Origin: Serripes groenlandicus
Taxonomy: Eukaryota; Mollusca; Bivalvia; Cardiida; Cardiidae
Length of the DNA stretch: 64,000 bases
Reading direction: 5' to 3'
Assembly: GCA_031761405.1 (NCBI GenBank)
Contig: JASEVX010000011.1
Coordinates: forward strand, 17,866,170 to 17,930,169
Shown: in pieces, positions 40,991 to 52,450 of the stretch
How the letters are laid out: each line of letters starts with the position of its first letter
Numbering within the stretch: position 1 is the first letter of the stretch
Notes under the pieces: generated by a model
Seen by the model: only the letters and a program-made list of their open reading frames with translations
Told to the model about the DNA's origin: nothing
Databases searched by the model: none
Translations under genes and position numbers: made by a program

Positions 40991-41600
40991 CAAGTATTAA
41001 AATGTATGACTTGATCAAAATACAAAAAGTTTTATACTTCTTATTCGGGAAATAATGAAAATGTTTGATAATCTTGCTAAGCCACTTGGCAAACAGGAGC
41101 AATAACTCCACTGTAACTTTTTAACACTCTCCTTGAGTAATCTGCAATAGTTTTAAGAATCTCGGGCAGTACGCCAACAATATATTGTTGCCATAATTCA
41201 AAGCACTCGTTACTTTCTCTTGTAACTAAATCTGATATCAACTAGTTCACAAAAAGACCATCAAATTGAAAAATGCCAACACAACTTACATGCAGCCATT
41301 TAGTGCTATTAATACATTCATTCCATCTTGACAAGAGGAGGGATTTTAAATTGTTTGTATTCCCCCATTTTCCTATTTATCGTTCCCTTTTAGCACTTTT
41401 TTGTGTAATTGTTGTAAGATTAAAGAGAAAGTGACCGTTAACTTATAAAAAAAAATGTTATTTTCGTTTTCAATTACCGTTTTCCTTTGAGAATATATGT
41501 TGCCGTACAGTTCAGCTAATTTATTTATAATGATAAAGACTGAATGTAAAGAGGCTGAATTGTTTGGTATACCCAACCTTTCCTTTCAATCTCTATATTG
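40991..41600. other. Sequence downstream of enolase
   Basis: No gene or element recognised in this stretch. Confidence 0.4.
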
Positions 41601-41606
41601 TACATG

Positions 41607-41848
41607 GGCCTTGGCGCAGGGATATGGACCTTCGGACATTTGCAATCAGTGTAAACCAGATCACCCTGTGTACCTGGGTTCAATCCCCAGTTCAATCCCC
41701 AGTCGTGGCACCTCGGTCATGGTGGAGTGCCCTTGGGCAAGGCACATTTTCTAGCCTAGTACTGGTTTTTTTACCCAGGGATCTGAACTGTCGCTGTGAT
41801 ATAACTGAAACAATGTTGAAAGCGGCATAAAACCGCAATAAATAAACA
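41607..41848 (+). mobile_element. SINE group A, diverged head
   Basis: GGGTTCAATCCCCAG is tandemly duplicated inside (41676-41705). Body GGTGGAGTGCCCTTGGGCAA, core GATATAACTGAAACAATG, tail GCGGCATAAAACCGC. Confidence 0.78.
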
Positions 41849-41934
41849 CCCAGTGCATATGCATAAACTAATCAGAATCTGCACCGTTCGCAATAAAATC
41901 ATTAAATCATATAAATATGACTCGTAGAGAACGT

Positions 41935-42165
41935 TGAAACATCTGCAACAGAGGACTTTTGAAAACATTATGGCAACATGAGTTACGAGCAATTTGACGC
42001 TTTGGCACAATCTTTTCAACTGGTCTGAATAATTTATCTCTCATATATAGAGATTTATCATATTTTTACATAGATGTTAACAAAGTGGTCTGACCTCCTC
42101 TGTGGTGTAGTGGTAGAGTGCTGCTTTGACTGCAGGAGGTTCGATCTAGGTAGGTGATCCGACTG
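41935..42165. mobile_element. TTAA element fragment followed by SINE group C head
   Basis: 41938-42080 has CATCTGCAACAGAGGACTTT and AGCAATTTGACGCTTTGG. 42085-42160 has CTCTGTGGTGTAGTGGTAGA and a truncated B-box region. The same pairing of fragments occurs at 39830-39970 (ATCTTTTCAACTGGTCTGAA), so the two regions are related duplicates. Confidence 0.65.
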
Positions 42166-42249
42166 TATGATACTAGACAATGAACACGTGTCATTTCTTA
42201 TGTTGGAAGCTCATATCGTATATATGGAAATCAAAGATCCGTTTCGATG

Positions 42250-42429
42250 TGATTTTTGAAAACATAGTGACAAAAGAAGAAATTGCACAAAACGCAATTT
42301 CCCCTTTTGCCACAATGTTTTCCACTTTTTGTCATAGGTTATCCTTTCAATTATGGAGATTTTCTATTTTTTGACAAAATATGTTCAAAGTCGTCTGCTG
42401 CAGAATTGTCGTATGAGGGAAAGGGTTAA
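42250..42429 (+). mobile_element. TTAA element, left end missing
   Basis: Starts at TTTTTGAAAACATAGTGAC and ends GTATGAGGGAAAGGGTTAA. The hairpin is shortened (GAAATTGCACAAAACGCAAT). Confidence 0.8.
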
Positions 42430-42614
42430 CAGTAACCAAATTGATTGACGGATCAGTAGGAGTCGGGAGATGTTAGTGGCTAGAGATTGGAGCGTCCGCC
42501 TCTAGGTAGGAAAACGCCTAGAGTGGTCTTTGGTGATGTCAAACCAACGTCTTGAACATGCTTCTTTGGGAATGACATAACGACTGATGCACTGTCGTCG
42601 GTAGTACTGGTTAT

Positions 42615-42846
42615 AGGAATCCGCCGTGGTCGAATGGTTATGATCGGGGATTTGAAACCGGGTGTCCCGGGTTAAATCCCCAGTCGCGCCACGACGGTCA
42701 CGGTGGAGTGCCCTTGGGGCGAGGCACATTTTCTAGCCTAGAACTGGTTTGTTTATCCGGGGATCATGAATGAGTGAACTGTCGCCGTGATATAACTGAA
42801 ATAATGTTGATAGCGGCGTAAAACCCCAACAGAACAAACAAACACA
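42615..42846 (+). mobile_element. SINE group A, complete
   Basis: Flanked by AGTACTGGTTAT (42603-42614) and AGTATTGGTTAT (42847-42858). Head GGAATCCGCCGTGGTCGAAT, core GATATAACTGAAATAATG, tail GCGGCGTAAAACCCCAAC. Confidence 0.88.
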
Positions 42847-42858
42847 AGTATTGGTTAT

Positions 42859-43117
42859 TCTGCCTCGGTGGCGTAGTGGTAGAATGTCCGTCTAGGGTGC
42901 GGGGGGTCGTAGTTTCGATCCCCGACCGGGTAACATCAACGAACTTAAAAATGATAGTAATGGCTTTCGCTCCTTGACGTTCAGGGTTGTATGGTAAGCA
43001 TAACGACTTTATCGCTGGTGTCTGAATAAAAGGACCAGTAGTACTGGTAACTTAACCAGGAAACGTCGTGGTATAACTGAATAAGTATTGAAAGCGGCGT
43101 AAAACGCCAATCAAACA
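42859..43117 (+). mobile_element. SINE group C, complete, adjoining the previous SINE
   Basis: Head CCTCGGTGGCGTAGTGGTAG, B box GTAGTTTCGATCCCCGACC, body ATGATAGTAATGGC, core CGTGGTATAACTGAATAAG, tail GCGGCGTAAAACGCCAATC. A third AGGTATTGGTTAT follows at 43118-43130. Confidence 0.88.
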
Positions 43118-43130
43118 AGGTATTGGTTAT

Positions 43131-44117
43131 AAGCCCTCACAAGATATAGAATGACTGCCGTGTGTCGATTTTCACTAGGTTGTCGGCACGAAATGGAGAA
43201 AACTGTACCATTTAGGATAATGCAACTCTGCAATCTTGTTCCGTTTTTTATGGGAAATGTGCCCTACTGAGTTTCAATGATAAAGGTCAAGGTCCCTGGA
43301 GGTATCTCTATCCACATTTCCTTTGGGCATGATTAAGAGAAAACTGCCACTTAGGATAATCATACATGGAATACTTGTTTCAAATTGTGAAGGCAAGCTG
43401 GATGGAATATTATTCCAATATTCAATATTCAATTTTCGTTTCATATTCCGATCAAATTAATGTTCTTGCCTCGTATATTTTAATCGCATTTTCCTTTACA
43501 ATAGTATGCCCATAGCGAGATGAGCGTGTTCTATGCTAAGTAAAAACATTCATGCCTTGACCGTTGTATTAGTTGACGGGAGAATATTGGTACATAAGCC
43601 TATGCCGTATGTATTTATTCTGGACTCCCGAACCATGTGCATTCTAACAATTGTAAATATGACTAGAGATCATTATTAGGTCGTCGAGTGTGTATATAGG
43701 GATCCGCCCGTACGTACGTACGAGTCCCAACAACGTCATCGCTCTACTAACTTCATTTCTTATCTGATTTTCATAAAACTTCACACACCTGTTCACTAGC
43801 ATTGCCTCTTGTACAAGATTGCATTTCACCGACCTAGATAAATGCAACAGTGACTTATACTTCTGTACGAAACGACGTCATCGCTCTAGCGACTTTGTTT
43901 CTTATCCGATATTGATGAAACTTGACACACATGTTCACCAACATCGCCTCTTGTACGAAATCAAGTTTCACCATTTTAGGGCAGTGGTCATGGTCCGACG
44001 GGTGACAATAGCTGGATGGTAGCTGGTTGTCTGGTAGGAACTAGCAGCCCTGATACCTAGTTATACAGCAAGTTCATTATAACCACTCGGCCACGCAGGA
44101 TCCATAAACTGTAAGAG
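43131..44117. repeat. Intergenic stretch with a ~137-bp duplication
   Basis: CATCGCTCTACTAACTTCAT ... CACACCTGTTCACTAGCAT ... GCCTCTTGTACAAGATTGC (about 43737-43835) recurs as CATCGCTCTAGCGACTTTG ... at about 43878-43975. No gene seen in the rest. Confidence 0.65.
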
Positions 44118-44370
44118 ACCGCCTCGATGGTGTAGTGGTAGAGCGTACGCCTCGGGTGCGCCACACGCTGAGGTCGTAGTTATCTTCCCAATCGATTCAT
44201 ACCAATGACTTTAAAAAAAATGGTAATAAAGTCTTTACTTCCTTGGCGCTCAGGATTATGTGGTTAGCACTACGACTTACTCAATGCTGTCAGGATATAT
44301 TGACCAGTTGTACTGTGTTTATTACCAAGGAAACGTCGTGATATAACTTATTCATTGTTGAAAGCGACGG
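44118..44370 (+). mobile_element. SINE group C, 3' truncated
   Basis: Head GCCTCGATGGTGTAGTGGTA, body AAAAATGGTAATAAAGTC, GTGATATAACTTATTCATTG, ending at AAAGCGACGG without the usual tail. Confidence 0.8.
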
Positions 44371-44402
44371 CTGATCACTCGGGAGTTCGCTTAGATAAAC
44401 GA

Positions 44403-44659
44403 TTGATTGATTGGGGTTTAACGCCATTTTTTACAATTGCTCAGTTATATCACGGCGGCCAGTTCACCTACTCGTGCATTTCCTGGTTTTCTCACACCAG
44501 TACTCCACACAACAAACTTCCCAAGCAACTAGCTGCTTTTCCACATAGACTTAGCCCACTGGTGGAAGACGAATGACGCATGTCGCATTGACTTTTGTCA
44601 ATCGTCGGAAAGAAAGTTGGCCGAGCCGGGATTCGAACTCACAACCCCTGGATTGACAG
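44403..44659 (-). mobile_element. SINE group B, complete
   Basis: A perfect 12-base target duplication TTAGATAAACGA (44391-44402 and 44660-44671). Inverted tail TTGATTGGGGTTTAACGCC, ending with CGGGATTCGAACTCACAAC and CCCCTGGATTGACAG. The extreme tRNA-like 5' end is missing. Confidence 0.9.
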
Positions 44660-44671
44660 TTAGATAAACGA

Positions 44672-46480
44672 AAATCGGACTAAAATGAGCTTAGCTTTTT
44701 GGTCTGTTCAATTTGAATTTAATGTCGCTTTTAACCCTTTTCAAAGCCACTGAAAAATCCGTCGAGCCTATGTCATGGCGAATTATCCGCTATACGTGCG
44801 TGCGTCTGTCCGCGTAATAAGGTTTCGCTTCAAACGACTTTCTCTAAGAAACCGCTGAGCCAATTGTGAATGAGCTCACAGCAAGCAATCCCTCAAATTC
44901 CTTTAAATCGTTTTCGATAAATCCAGAACTCTGGCTGATGCACAATTTAAAGCGTTTTTAAACAATCCAAAAATGAATTCTTTTCAGAAACCATTTACCC
45001 AATTCAGATATAGTTTTATATAGATGTTCCTTAGTTTTAATTTATTTATTTGGCATCGATTGCGAAACCAGCATTAAGCTTATATTAATCACTCTTGATG
45101 TCCGCTTCCTGGAGACTTAACCACTATTCGCGCTGTTTGTGTGGACAAATTCGAAAGCCAGAATCCGCTCTTCAAGATATTCGAACCCTGGATCTTTGGT
45201 ACGAGATGGAGTTCCTTGTATGACCCTCTATCCAATTCCATCAACTCAACTTAGTTTTAAGAAAAACATGACCGCTAGTAGGTTTGGACATTTTCGTCTT
45301 TTGTGCAAATTCCAAAATAAACTATTCTGAAACCACTGGTCCATATTGATATTTTTGAATATTTCTTAGTTGACTCTCCAACATATTCCTCCAAGTAAAA
45401 AACATGGCCGTTGGTAGGTGGAATAAGGCCATACTATATGACAAAGGTAGGCATATTAACTTATAAAAAATTATAATTAGATGCAAATGACCCACTTTTG
45501 TGTAGTCTACCTGCAAAGCAGTGATACACTTAGTCCGGACCATTTCTCCATTGTCTGTCCGTGATGCTTTTGTGCATAAATTGGTCCTTACTTTGTTTCT
45601 CTTTTGCGGGTTTACTGCAAACATGCGACACTAATGCCTAAAAAACAGAACAAAGAAACTTTAAATCTAGCATGCACGTTCTTAAAGGTATCCCCCTTTG
45701 AAAAAGAAAATTGTCCGGCTATTTCTCACGTATTACCAAACTTCCTGCAGAAGACAACTGCGTACCACGGAACGCTCTTTATGATATTATGTATGCATAT
45801 ATGGCGAACACTTTAAAAATCTATTCATCAGAACATATTTGCTCGATTTGAAATTGACTATATTGTATTGTTTAAAATGTGTCCTAGTCCATCCTGTTGA
45901 TTGGTCTACAAGCATAGATTCCAGTAGAGCGGGCTGTATAACTCGTTCAAATTGGTCCGATTTTCAAACAAGAAATATCTTAAAAAAGATAAACGGCGAT
46001 CAACATGAGAAAACACTAGAAATGGAGCATACGCATTCAAGGCCGAGTATACGTCACATGACTGGAGATCACGTGAGGCTCCCTCTTGGTGTATAAGTTT
46101 CAATTGACGATAAATAACTGAAAACTTATCATGTTTCAAAAATAATTAATATTTTGCTCTTAAATATTATATTTCATACGTTTCCGCTGATTTTTTTCAC
46201 TGAATTTATTTCTTAAGGAAAACAATTAATGGTTAGTATGCAGAACATTTCATTTTAAAACTTAACCTTAGTAGTGCCTCTCGTAGGATCGCCAACTTAC
46301 TTATGAGCCTATCAAAACGTTTCTATTCCTTTATTTTATTTCTTCGACATTATTCATCAAATACAACATTTGATTGGTCTACAATCTAGATCATTTGTTT
46401 AACATCTATGTCAAAACTGAGGTTAATCAGCTATCGCCGAAAAAAATCATAGGAAAGTTTTTAGGATGTCCCTCTTATTA
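44672..46480. other. Intergenic sequence, no gene recognised
   Basis: 44690-45060 and 45250-45480 carry diverged AGCTCACCTG-type repeat (CCGCTGAGCCAATTGTGAA, AAACATGGCCGTTGGTAGG). Open frames at 45604-45816, 45839-46096 and 45906-46139 have no domain I recognise and no supporting splice or codon pattern. Confidence 0.45.
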
Positions 46481-46484
46481 AGGA

Positions 46485-46775
46485 GTGACGGTAGATCAGT
46501 GTAGCGATTCTTGTCCTCAAATTTGGGTTATCACGAAGGCTAGTTCACCTAACCATGAGTTTCTTGGCTTTCTAATCAGTATTGTACCAAACATTCTTCC
46601 CAGACATATTGCTACCCTCAACCATAATTTGATTTAACCCCTTTGGTGGAAGGCGAATGACACTAGTCACAATGATTTTGTCAGCCATCGAGAAGAATCA
46701 ATCGCCGAGTCGGTTTCGAACCTATGAACCGCTGGGTTGATAATCGTCGCTCTTACCGACTGAGCTATCGTAGGC
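46485..46775 (-). mobile_element. SINE group B, old
   Basis: AGGCGAATGACACTAGTCAC, CGAGTCGGTTTCGAACCTAT, CTTACCGACTGAGCTATCG: a clearly diverged head and body. Confidence 0.7.
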
Positions 46776-47235
46776 GGCTTCGTTAATTTAATTGCATAAG
46801 GAACTTACTGTTTGTCCAGTATAAATATATAAGTATAATAATTGACAAGTTTCCCATTTTTATAGGTAAAAATGTTGCTGTACTGTTTGCAATAAATTAT
46901 TAACAAGAAATTCATCACTTAATAGTACGCAATTCGCGCACCAGCACAAACTCAATTTGATTGAAATATAAATGTTCTTTTTATGTTATTTTAATGTAAG
47001 TGAGTTCACACAAATGAAAATATATTGTTATACATGAATTTGTGACTTTTGACAAGTAGCATCTGCATAATCATATTTTATATTGAAGACATTAATTTTC
47101 GAATAAATCACGATTCACCTCAATATTAAAATGCTCAATAAAACGCCGTTAAGTTTGATGCACTTAGTTAGGTCTATCATTTATGTTGCAAAAAATCATT
47201 TCGTACAAGGGTGCTCGGATTACTTTTCATGTCGT

Positions 47236-47500
47236 TTTTAACCTTTTCCCACATAGAACAAAAACAGCTGCAAACGATTTTGAATTTCTTTTGACAAAAT
47301 AATGGAAAATTTCTATAAATAATAAAAAAAATATGATAATGAACATTGTTTCAAAATGGAAATGTTTTGCTCATTATGTATACTTTCTCCTTTTACAACT
47401 GTGTTGTCAAAAGACGATTGCTGCAAAGGCGTAACATGCGTATATGTTTTAGAAATCGTTCAAGTAATTTGAGTGGAAACGTCTATATAAGGGGAAACGC
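47236..47500 (-). mobile_element. TTAA element, decayed
   Basis: TTTTTAACCTTTTCCCACATA at the left, AAAGACGATTGCTGCAAAGG near the right; the right end near 47498 (ATATAAGGGGAAACG) is weak. Confidence 0.55.
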
Positions 47501-47526
47501 AAATTCAGCATCTGTGTTCTATATGT

Positions 47527-47780
47527 GAGCCGTCCCGCAAGAAAACTAACATTGTGGACTTTGCGTTTCGACCCGGATCAGCCTAATCATGCCGCGCCGG
47601 CTTACCCGGAAATACACTTTTCGCCTTCTGTGGATTTTTCTGTTTCAGGAACCATTACTTTATACCTCTGTCCCCCTGAGACGGAATGTGTCGGCCCGGA
47701 TCAGTCTGCGCGGACTGCGCAGGCTGATATTGGTCGATACATTACGCAGAGGCAATAATGTTTGTTTTCTCGCGGGACTC
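47527..47780. mobile_element. Inverted-repeat element, group E
   Basis: Ends GAGCCGTCCCGCAAGAAAAC and TTGTTTTCTCGCGGGAC are inverted. Inside each end are TGCG/CGCA and CGACCCGGATCAG motifs; CACTTTTCGCC and TTTCTGTTTCAGGAACCATT are at the centre. No coding capacity. Relatives: 56255, 56838, 62537. Confidence 0.8.
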
Positions 47781-49470
47781 TGCAAAATTGTTGCATGTTG
47801 GAAAAGTTTTAGATCAGAAATCGCTGTATGCCGCTCTCATACGTATCTCATTTGGAAGTTGAATGATTCAATAGTATTGTAACATTTTGTTATTAATTAA
47901 TTTTCTGTCGGTTTTTAAAGAAAGGTCTCAAATAAAAAAAAAAAAAAAAAAACACTCTCGATGTCTGCTGACTCAAACGATACCAGTAACGAGATCGTGA
48001 GAATATCCTCCTAAAGGTTGACAATGCTCTCAAGTGATTCGATCCCAGTACCTTTGATCAAAAGGTCAACGCTAAAAACGTCTGAAACACTTACACCCAC
48101 TATCTGGTTACACCTGTTTTGCATATAGCCATCAACATGATACTAGTTGAGCCAGGACGCTTGAAAATAGACACAAAGTCATTCCATATCAACAATCTAG
48201 AGTCTCACCAACCAAAAATGTCCATATGTTATTCAGTGGACCTTCTATGACGAACAGTGCAGGGGGTCTCCTCAAAATGTTTGCATGTGTATATATATTC
48301 TGTTCGGAATCCACACTGGAACAATACATGTCCATAAGTAAAAAAAAACCGCACTGATGCTCCGCTGGTAGGAATTTAAAAACCACATTTAATTCTGATC
48401 TAAACTCGCACCTGCAACACTCATTAATCAAGGTAATGAAAGTATAAGAAATTTACGAGTGTTTATTAAATACGTTTTATAACCGTTTTTCTTTATGAGC
48501 AGATTGTGTCAAAATTGACACCACCCGTTCTATTCATGGACGGTGACTCGTGTAGACCTACAACGGAGCCACGGAACTCACAAGAACGTATATGATATAA
48601 TGAATTTAAAGCGACTGAACTCCAGATATCCAACTGTCGAAACAATTTTTATCCAATTTTAAGAAAATAAGTGTTATTTTGGTATTTGGGGCATTAAAAT
48701 ATGATAACTACCCCTATAATCGGTGAGATTTTCTTGTTTTCGATACTTTTTCCATCGCAAATTCTACCCTGTCAGTAACGGGGTAAGTATTTTTAAATAG
48801 GAAACCCCTTCATCGGGACAATTGAAAACGACTCAAGTTCACTTTATTGATAAAAAACGATACATTTTCTACCCTGGTTTTACTTGGATAACATAAAGAA
48901 TAACATTTAGGGCGAATTCGATTTTTTTTTTTTTTTCGTGCCATCTGGATTTCAGTCGCTTTAAATGATAAAAAAAAAATAGAGTCCATGAAAAGATTAC
49001 CTAGTTGTATTTTGACCTAAGAATTACATGAAAATATTAATTTTTCTGACACAATAACAGTCCTCTGATTAGCGTTAGAAACTACGAACGGAAAGAATGA
49101 TTTTGACCGTCTGTATTTGCCTTTGCTGATCTATCATTTTTCCTATTTTGATACCTTTCTATGTAGTATTTGCCTTTGCTAATATGTCATTTTTTCCTAT
49201 TTTGATACCTTTCTTTGTAGTATTAAGTTTAAAAAAAAAGAAAATGACTTTCTGTATCCAACATATCTCGGTTACCCTTACAAAAAGTATATCAATGTGA
49301 TCATGTTTCTAAAAACAAATATGAGAAATTAAATAGTGTTCTTCAATTTAAAAGGGGATATCATTCTCTTCGACCACCGCTCAATAATCAAGTTGCCACT
49401 AATATATATTATGTAAGTGTGTCGACCATGAAGGACATCTTGAATCAAGGGTATCTTTCTTGAAACACTT
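47781..49470. other. Intergenic sequence, no gene recognised
   Basis: 47933-47952 is a poly(A) run. 49118-49222 is a ~52-base tandem duplication (GTATTTGCCTTTGCT, CCTATTTTGATACCTTTCT). The minus-strand open frame 48189-48431 shows no recognisable domain. Confidence 0.45.
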
Positions 49471-49471
49471 C

Positions 49472-50105
49472 GGTGGTGTAGTGATAGAGCCTCCGCCTCG
49501 GTGGTGTAGTGGTAGAGCCTCCGCCTCGGTGGTGTAGTGGTAAAGCCTCCGCCTCGGTGGTGTAGTGGTAGAGCCTCCGCCTCGGTGGTGTAGTGGTAGA
49601 GCCTCCGCCTCGGTGGTGTAGTGGTAGAGCCTCCGCCTCGGTGGTGTAGTGGTAGAGCCTCCGCCTCGGTGGTGTAGTGGTAGAGCCTCCGCCTCGGTGG
49701 TGTAGTGGTAGAGCCTCTGCCTCGGTGGTGTAGTGGTAGAGCCTCTGCCTCGGTGGTGTAGGGGTAGAGCCTCCGCCTCGGTGGTGTAGTGGTAAAGCCT
49801 CCGCCTCGGTGGTGTAGTGGTAGAGCCTCTGCCTCGGTGGTGTAGGGGTAGAGCCTCTGCCTCGGTGGTGTAGGGGTAGAGCCTCCGCCTCGGTGGTGTA
49901 GTGGTAGAGCCTCTGCCTCGGTGGTGTAGGGGTAGAGCCTCTGCCTCGTGGTGTAGGGGTAGAGCCTCCGCCTCGGTGGTGTAGGGGTAGAGCCTCCGCC
50001 TCGGTGGTGTAGTGGTAGAGCCTCTGCCTCGGTGGTGTAGGGGTAGAGCCTCTGCCTCGTGGTGTAGGGGTAGAGCCTCCGCCTCGGTGGTGTAGTGGTA
50101 GAACG
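49472..50105 (+). repeat. 28-bp tandem array made from the A-box half of a SINE (about 23 copies)
   Basis: The unit is CTCGGTGGTGTAGTGGTAGA followed by GCCTCCGC (28 bases). I count 23 GGTGTA cores; two units have lost a base (CCTCGTGG). It equals the first 28 bases of SINE group C, including the RNA polymerase III A box (GTGTAGTGGTAGAGC). The last unit continues directly into a complete SINE. The long minus-strand open frame (Leu-Pro-Leu-His-His-rich) is a by-product. Confidence 0.95.
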
Positions 50106-50345
50106 TCCTCTTCGGGTGCGGGAGGTCGCGGGTTTGCAATCCCCCGGGCCGGTTCATACCAAATACTTTAAAAATTAAATGGAAGTAATGGCATTACCTC
50201 CTTGGATGTCAGGGTTGTTGGGTTAGCATTACGAATGACTCGCTGGTGTCAGACTACATGGAACAGTAGTGCTGCATGGTAACTTACCGAGTAAACGCCG
50301 TGATGTCATGAAAACTAGTTTAAAGCGACGTAAAACACCTAACAT
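50083..50345 (+). mobile_element. SINE group C carrying the 28-bp array at its head
   Basis: Head TAGTGGTAGAACGTCCTC, B box TCGCGGGTTTGCAATCC, body TAAATGGAAGTAATGGC, GTGATGTCATGAAAACTAG, tail AAAGCGACGTAAAACACC. Confidence 0.85.
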
Positions 50346-50440
50346 TCAACCTTTTGAAGCACACATTTACGTTAACCCCTCATACCTTTCGTTTTCCACG
50401 AACATAAGGCAATGATCGCAATGAAAATCACTATCATGCG

Positions 50441-50552
50441 AATAATAAATGGCATATATTTTTAAGAATTTGTTTTTTCCCCCGAATACATGCAATATGC
50501 ATGTATTCGGGAAAAAAACACAAATTCTTAAAAATATATGCCATTTATTATT
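50441..50552. repeat. Near-perfect 112-bp palindrome
   Basis: The left arm AATAATAAATGGCATATATT ... CCCGAATACATGCA is mirrored by the right arm to ...AATATATGCCATTTATTATT. There is essentially no loop (centre TGCAATATGCA); differences are limited to the T/C-run region and one base in TTTGT/TTTGTG. Confidence 0.92.
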
Positions 50553-50691
50553 TTGCCACAAAAAATAATAATTAAACCTCTAGTACCATTTGTTTTACTG
50601 GCGGAAGTTCGGGTTCTGTAGTTTGCAATGGATAAATTCACCGATCGAAATAGTAAATTTTGAAAAGGTATTGACCGCATATCTTGATGTG

Positions 50692-51085
50692 TGAGCCGTT
50701 ACCTGTGCGGAGTGCTGTGTGGAGTACTGGAATTGAATGTATATTGTTTTATGGCGCATCGACAGCTAAGGTCATTTAGCGCGCCATTAAATTTAATTAT
50801 TCATGATCCCTGGGTAAACAAACCAGTACTAGGCTAGAAAATGTGCCTTGCCCAAGGGCACTCCACCATGACCGTAGTGCCGCGACTGGGGATCGAACCC
50901 GGGAGACCCGGTTTCGAAATCCCCGAGGCTAACCACTCGACCACAGCGGATTCCTGTGTGGAGTACTGGATTGATAAAGCCAGAAAACACACGTTATGTG
51001 CGCTGGCCGTCGTAATATATCTTAAATATTTTTGAAACGACATTGAACTCAAATCGATCAATCAATCGATCAATCAATCAATCAA
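50692..51085 (+). mobile_element. Old SINE group B interrupted by another SINE
   Basis: 50692-50731 (GTGCGGAGTGCTGTGTGG) and 50970-51085 (CCAGAAAACACACG, GTCGTAATATATC, CAATCAATCAATCAA tail) are the two parts of one SINE. Confidence 0.75.
50732..50953 (-). mobile_element. SINE group A with LINE-type tail, nested
   Basis: A 16-base duplication CTGTGTGGAGTACTGG flanks it (50715-50730 and 50954-50969). Head and body are group A (GGAATCCGCTGTGGTCGAG, GGAGTGCCCTTGGGCAAGG). The tail, read on the minus strand, is TTAGCTGTCGATGCGCC then ATAAAACAATATACATTC, unlike other group A copies. Confidence 0.9.
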
Positions 51086-51958
51086 TCAACCAATCAATCA
51101 ATCAGTAAATCATTGTTCGTTACTCATTAATCAATTCTGTTGCAATGACTTTTTTTCATCAAATCAGAGCCTGTCCATGGGAAAAGGTACACGTTAGCGG
51201 TTGTAAACAGTGTATATCAGATCATATCAGATCAGCCTGTGTGTCCGCACTGTCTGATCGAGGAATACATTCTTCACATTTTTACCGGGATAATGGTCAA
51301 TTGGTCCCTAGTTTTGAATTTCTAATAAACGGGACAAGATAGTATACCTGTGATTTATAAAGAAAAAAGAAAATCGCCCGTGTTGGCCACGCTATGTGTC
51401 AAGCGGGGAGGTTACTAGTAAATCATAGATTTAATAACTTTATGAGACGATGGCGACGTTGATAAGATGGAAAATTCGACCCATCCCACTGAGAGACGAC
51501 TGTCATACTGTTACTATAAAGTATCCCTTATATTGTTTCAGTTAAAAATGGCCGGATTTGATTTGTAGATGGCGATGGCTTTGGGCGAGTCTATGCATCG
51601 ACATATTTTCACCGGAGATATGAGTGAGCATCAGCATAAATGTACATTACGCCTCAATGTTAATGCATTTTTTTTTTTTTTTTTGCAGACCCGCCCCCGC
51701 TAGAAATGTAGCCGCATTGCGTGTATATACACGGACGCACACATGTGTCGACTGGTTGCGGGGGTCATGCTGTGGAGCATTCAATGTTGGCGGGGCTACA
51801 AAGTATCTATTGAACAATGCGATTTACATCTGAAGTCTCCGGGGCTCAAATTTCAACAACAGTTCTGTGTAATATATGGGGGGAGTTTCCGCTGGTAATA
51901 AAAAACATTACTGAGACCTATAGATGAAATCATGACTGTCATTCAATATATTTAACCC
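51086..51958. other. Intergenic sequence
   Basis: 51165-51270 contains CCATGGGAAAAGGTACACG and ATCAGCCTGTGTGTCCGC, a dispersed repeat also at 3477 and 9282. A poly(T) tract lies at 51668-51683. No gene recognised. Confidence 0.45.
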
Positions 51959-52196
51959 TTAACACCCTTTCCCTCATATAGACAGACTTTTCTGACGCCT
52001 CTGCAGCAGAAGGCTTTTTGAAAACATAGTGACCAAAAAAGAAATTGCTCAAAACGAGCAATTTCTCCTTTTGCCACAATGTTTTCCACTTTTGGTCATA
52101 GGTTATCCATTTTCAATTATAGAGATTTTCTATATTTTGACAAAGTATGTTCAAAGTCGTCTGCTGCATATTTGTTGTATGAGGTTAAAGGGTTAC
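51959..52196 (+). mobile_element. TTAA element, complete
   Basis: TTAACACCCTTTCCCTCATA to TATGAGGTTAAAGGGTTA; hairpin GAAATTGCTCAAAACGAGC. Confidence 0.83.
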
Positions 52197-52252
52197 CTCG
52201 CTGAATGTATCCAATGGGTATCATCAGCCCGGTATTTTGATTGTTAGAGTGA

Positions 52253-52450
52253 TTGTTAGAATGATTGTTTGGTGTTTTACACGGCTTTCAACAATTGTTC
52301 AGTTATATCACGGCGTTTCCTGGGTAAGTTACCAGAACTACTGGTCTATTTAACCTGACACTAGCGAGTGACGCGAGTCGTTATGCTATAACCCCCACAA
52401 TTATGAGCGCCAAGTAGGGTATCCATTACTACCATTTTTGTGGCGATTGG
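52253..52450 (-). mobile_element. SINE group C, head missing
   Basis: Inverted tail TTTTACACGGCTTTCAAC, AGTTATATCACGGCGTTTCC, AGTTACCAGAACTACTGG, GAGCGCCAAGTAGGG. Confidence 0.75.

Noticed and set aside
45604..46139. Several 70-85 codon open frames on both strands
   Set aside because: They overlap one another, show no family resemblance and are of a length expected by chance.
49472..50105. Possible CRISPR-like array
   Set aside because: The 28-base repeats abut with no spacers, and the unit is the head of a tRNA-derived SINE in an animal genome.
49399..50157. A 252-codon minus-strand open frame, the longest in the window
   Set aside because: It is a translation of the 28-base SINE-head array. 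28 is not a multiple of three, so the frame cycles through repetitive Leu-Pro-Leu-His-His, Arg-Gly-Ser-Thr-Thr and Tyr-Tyr-Thr-Thr-Glu patterns. No protein family is implied.
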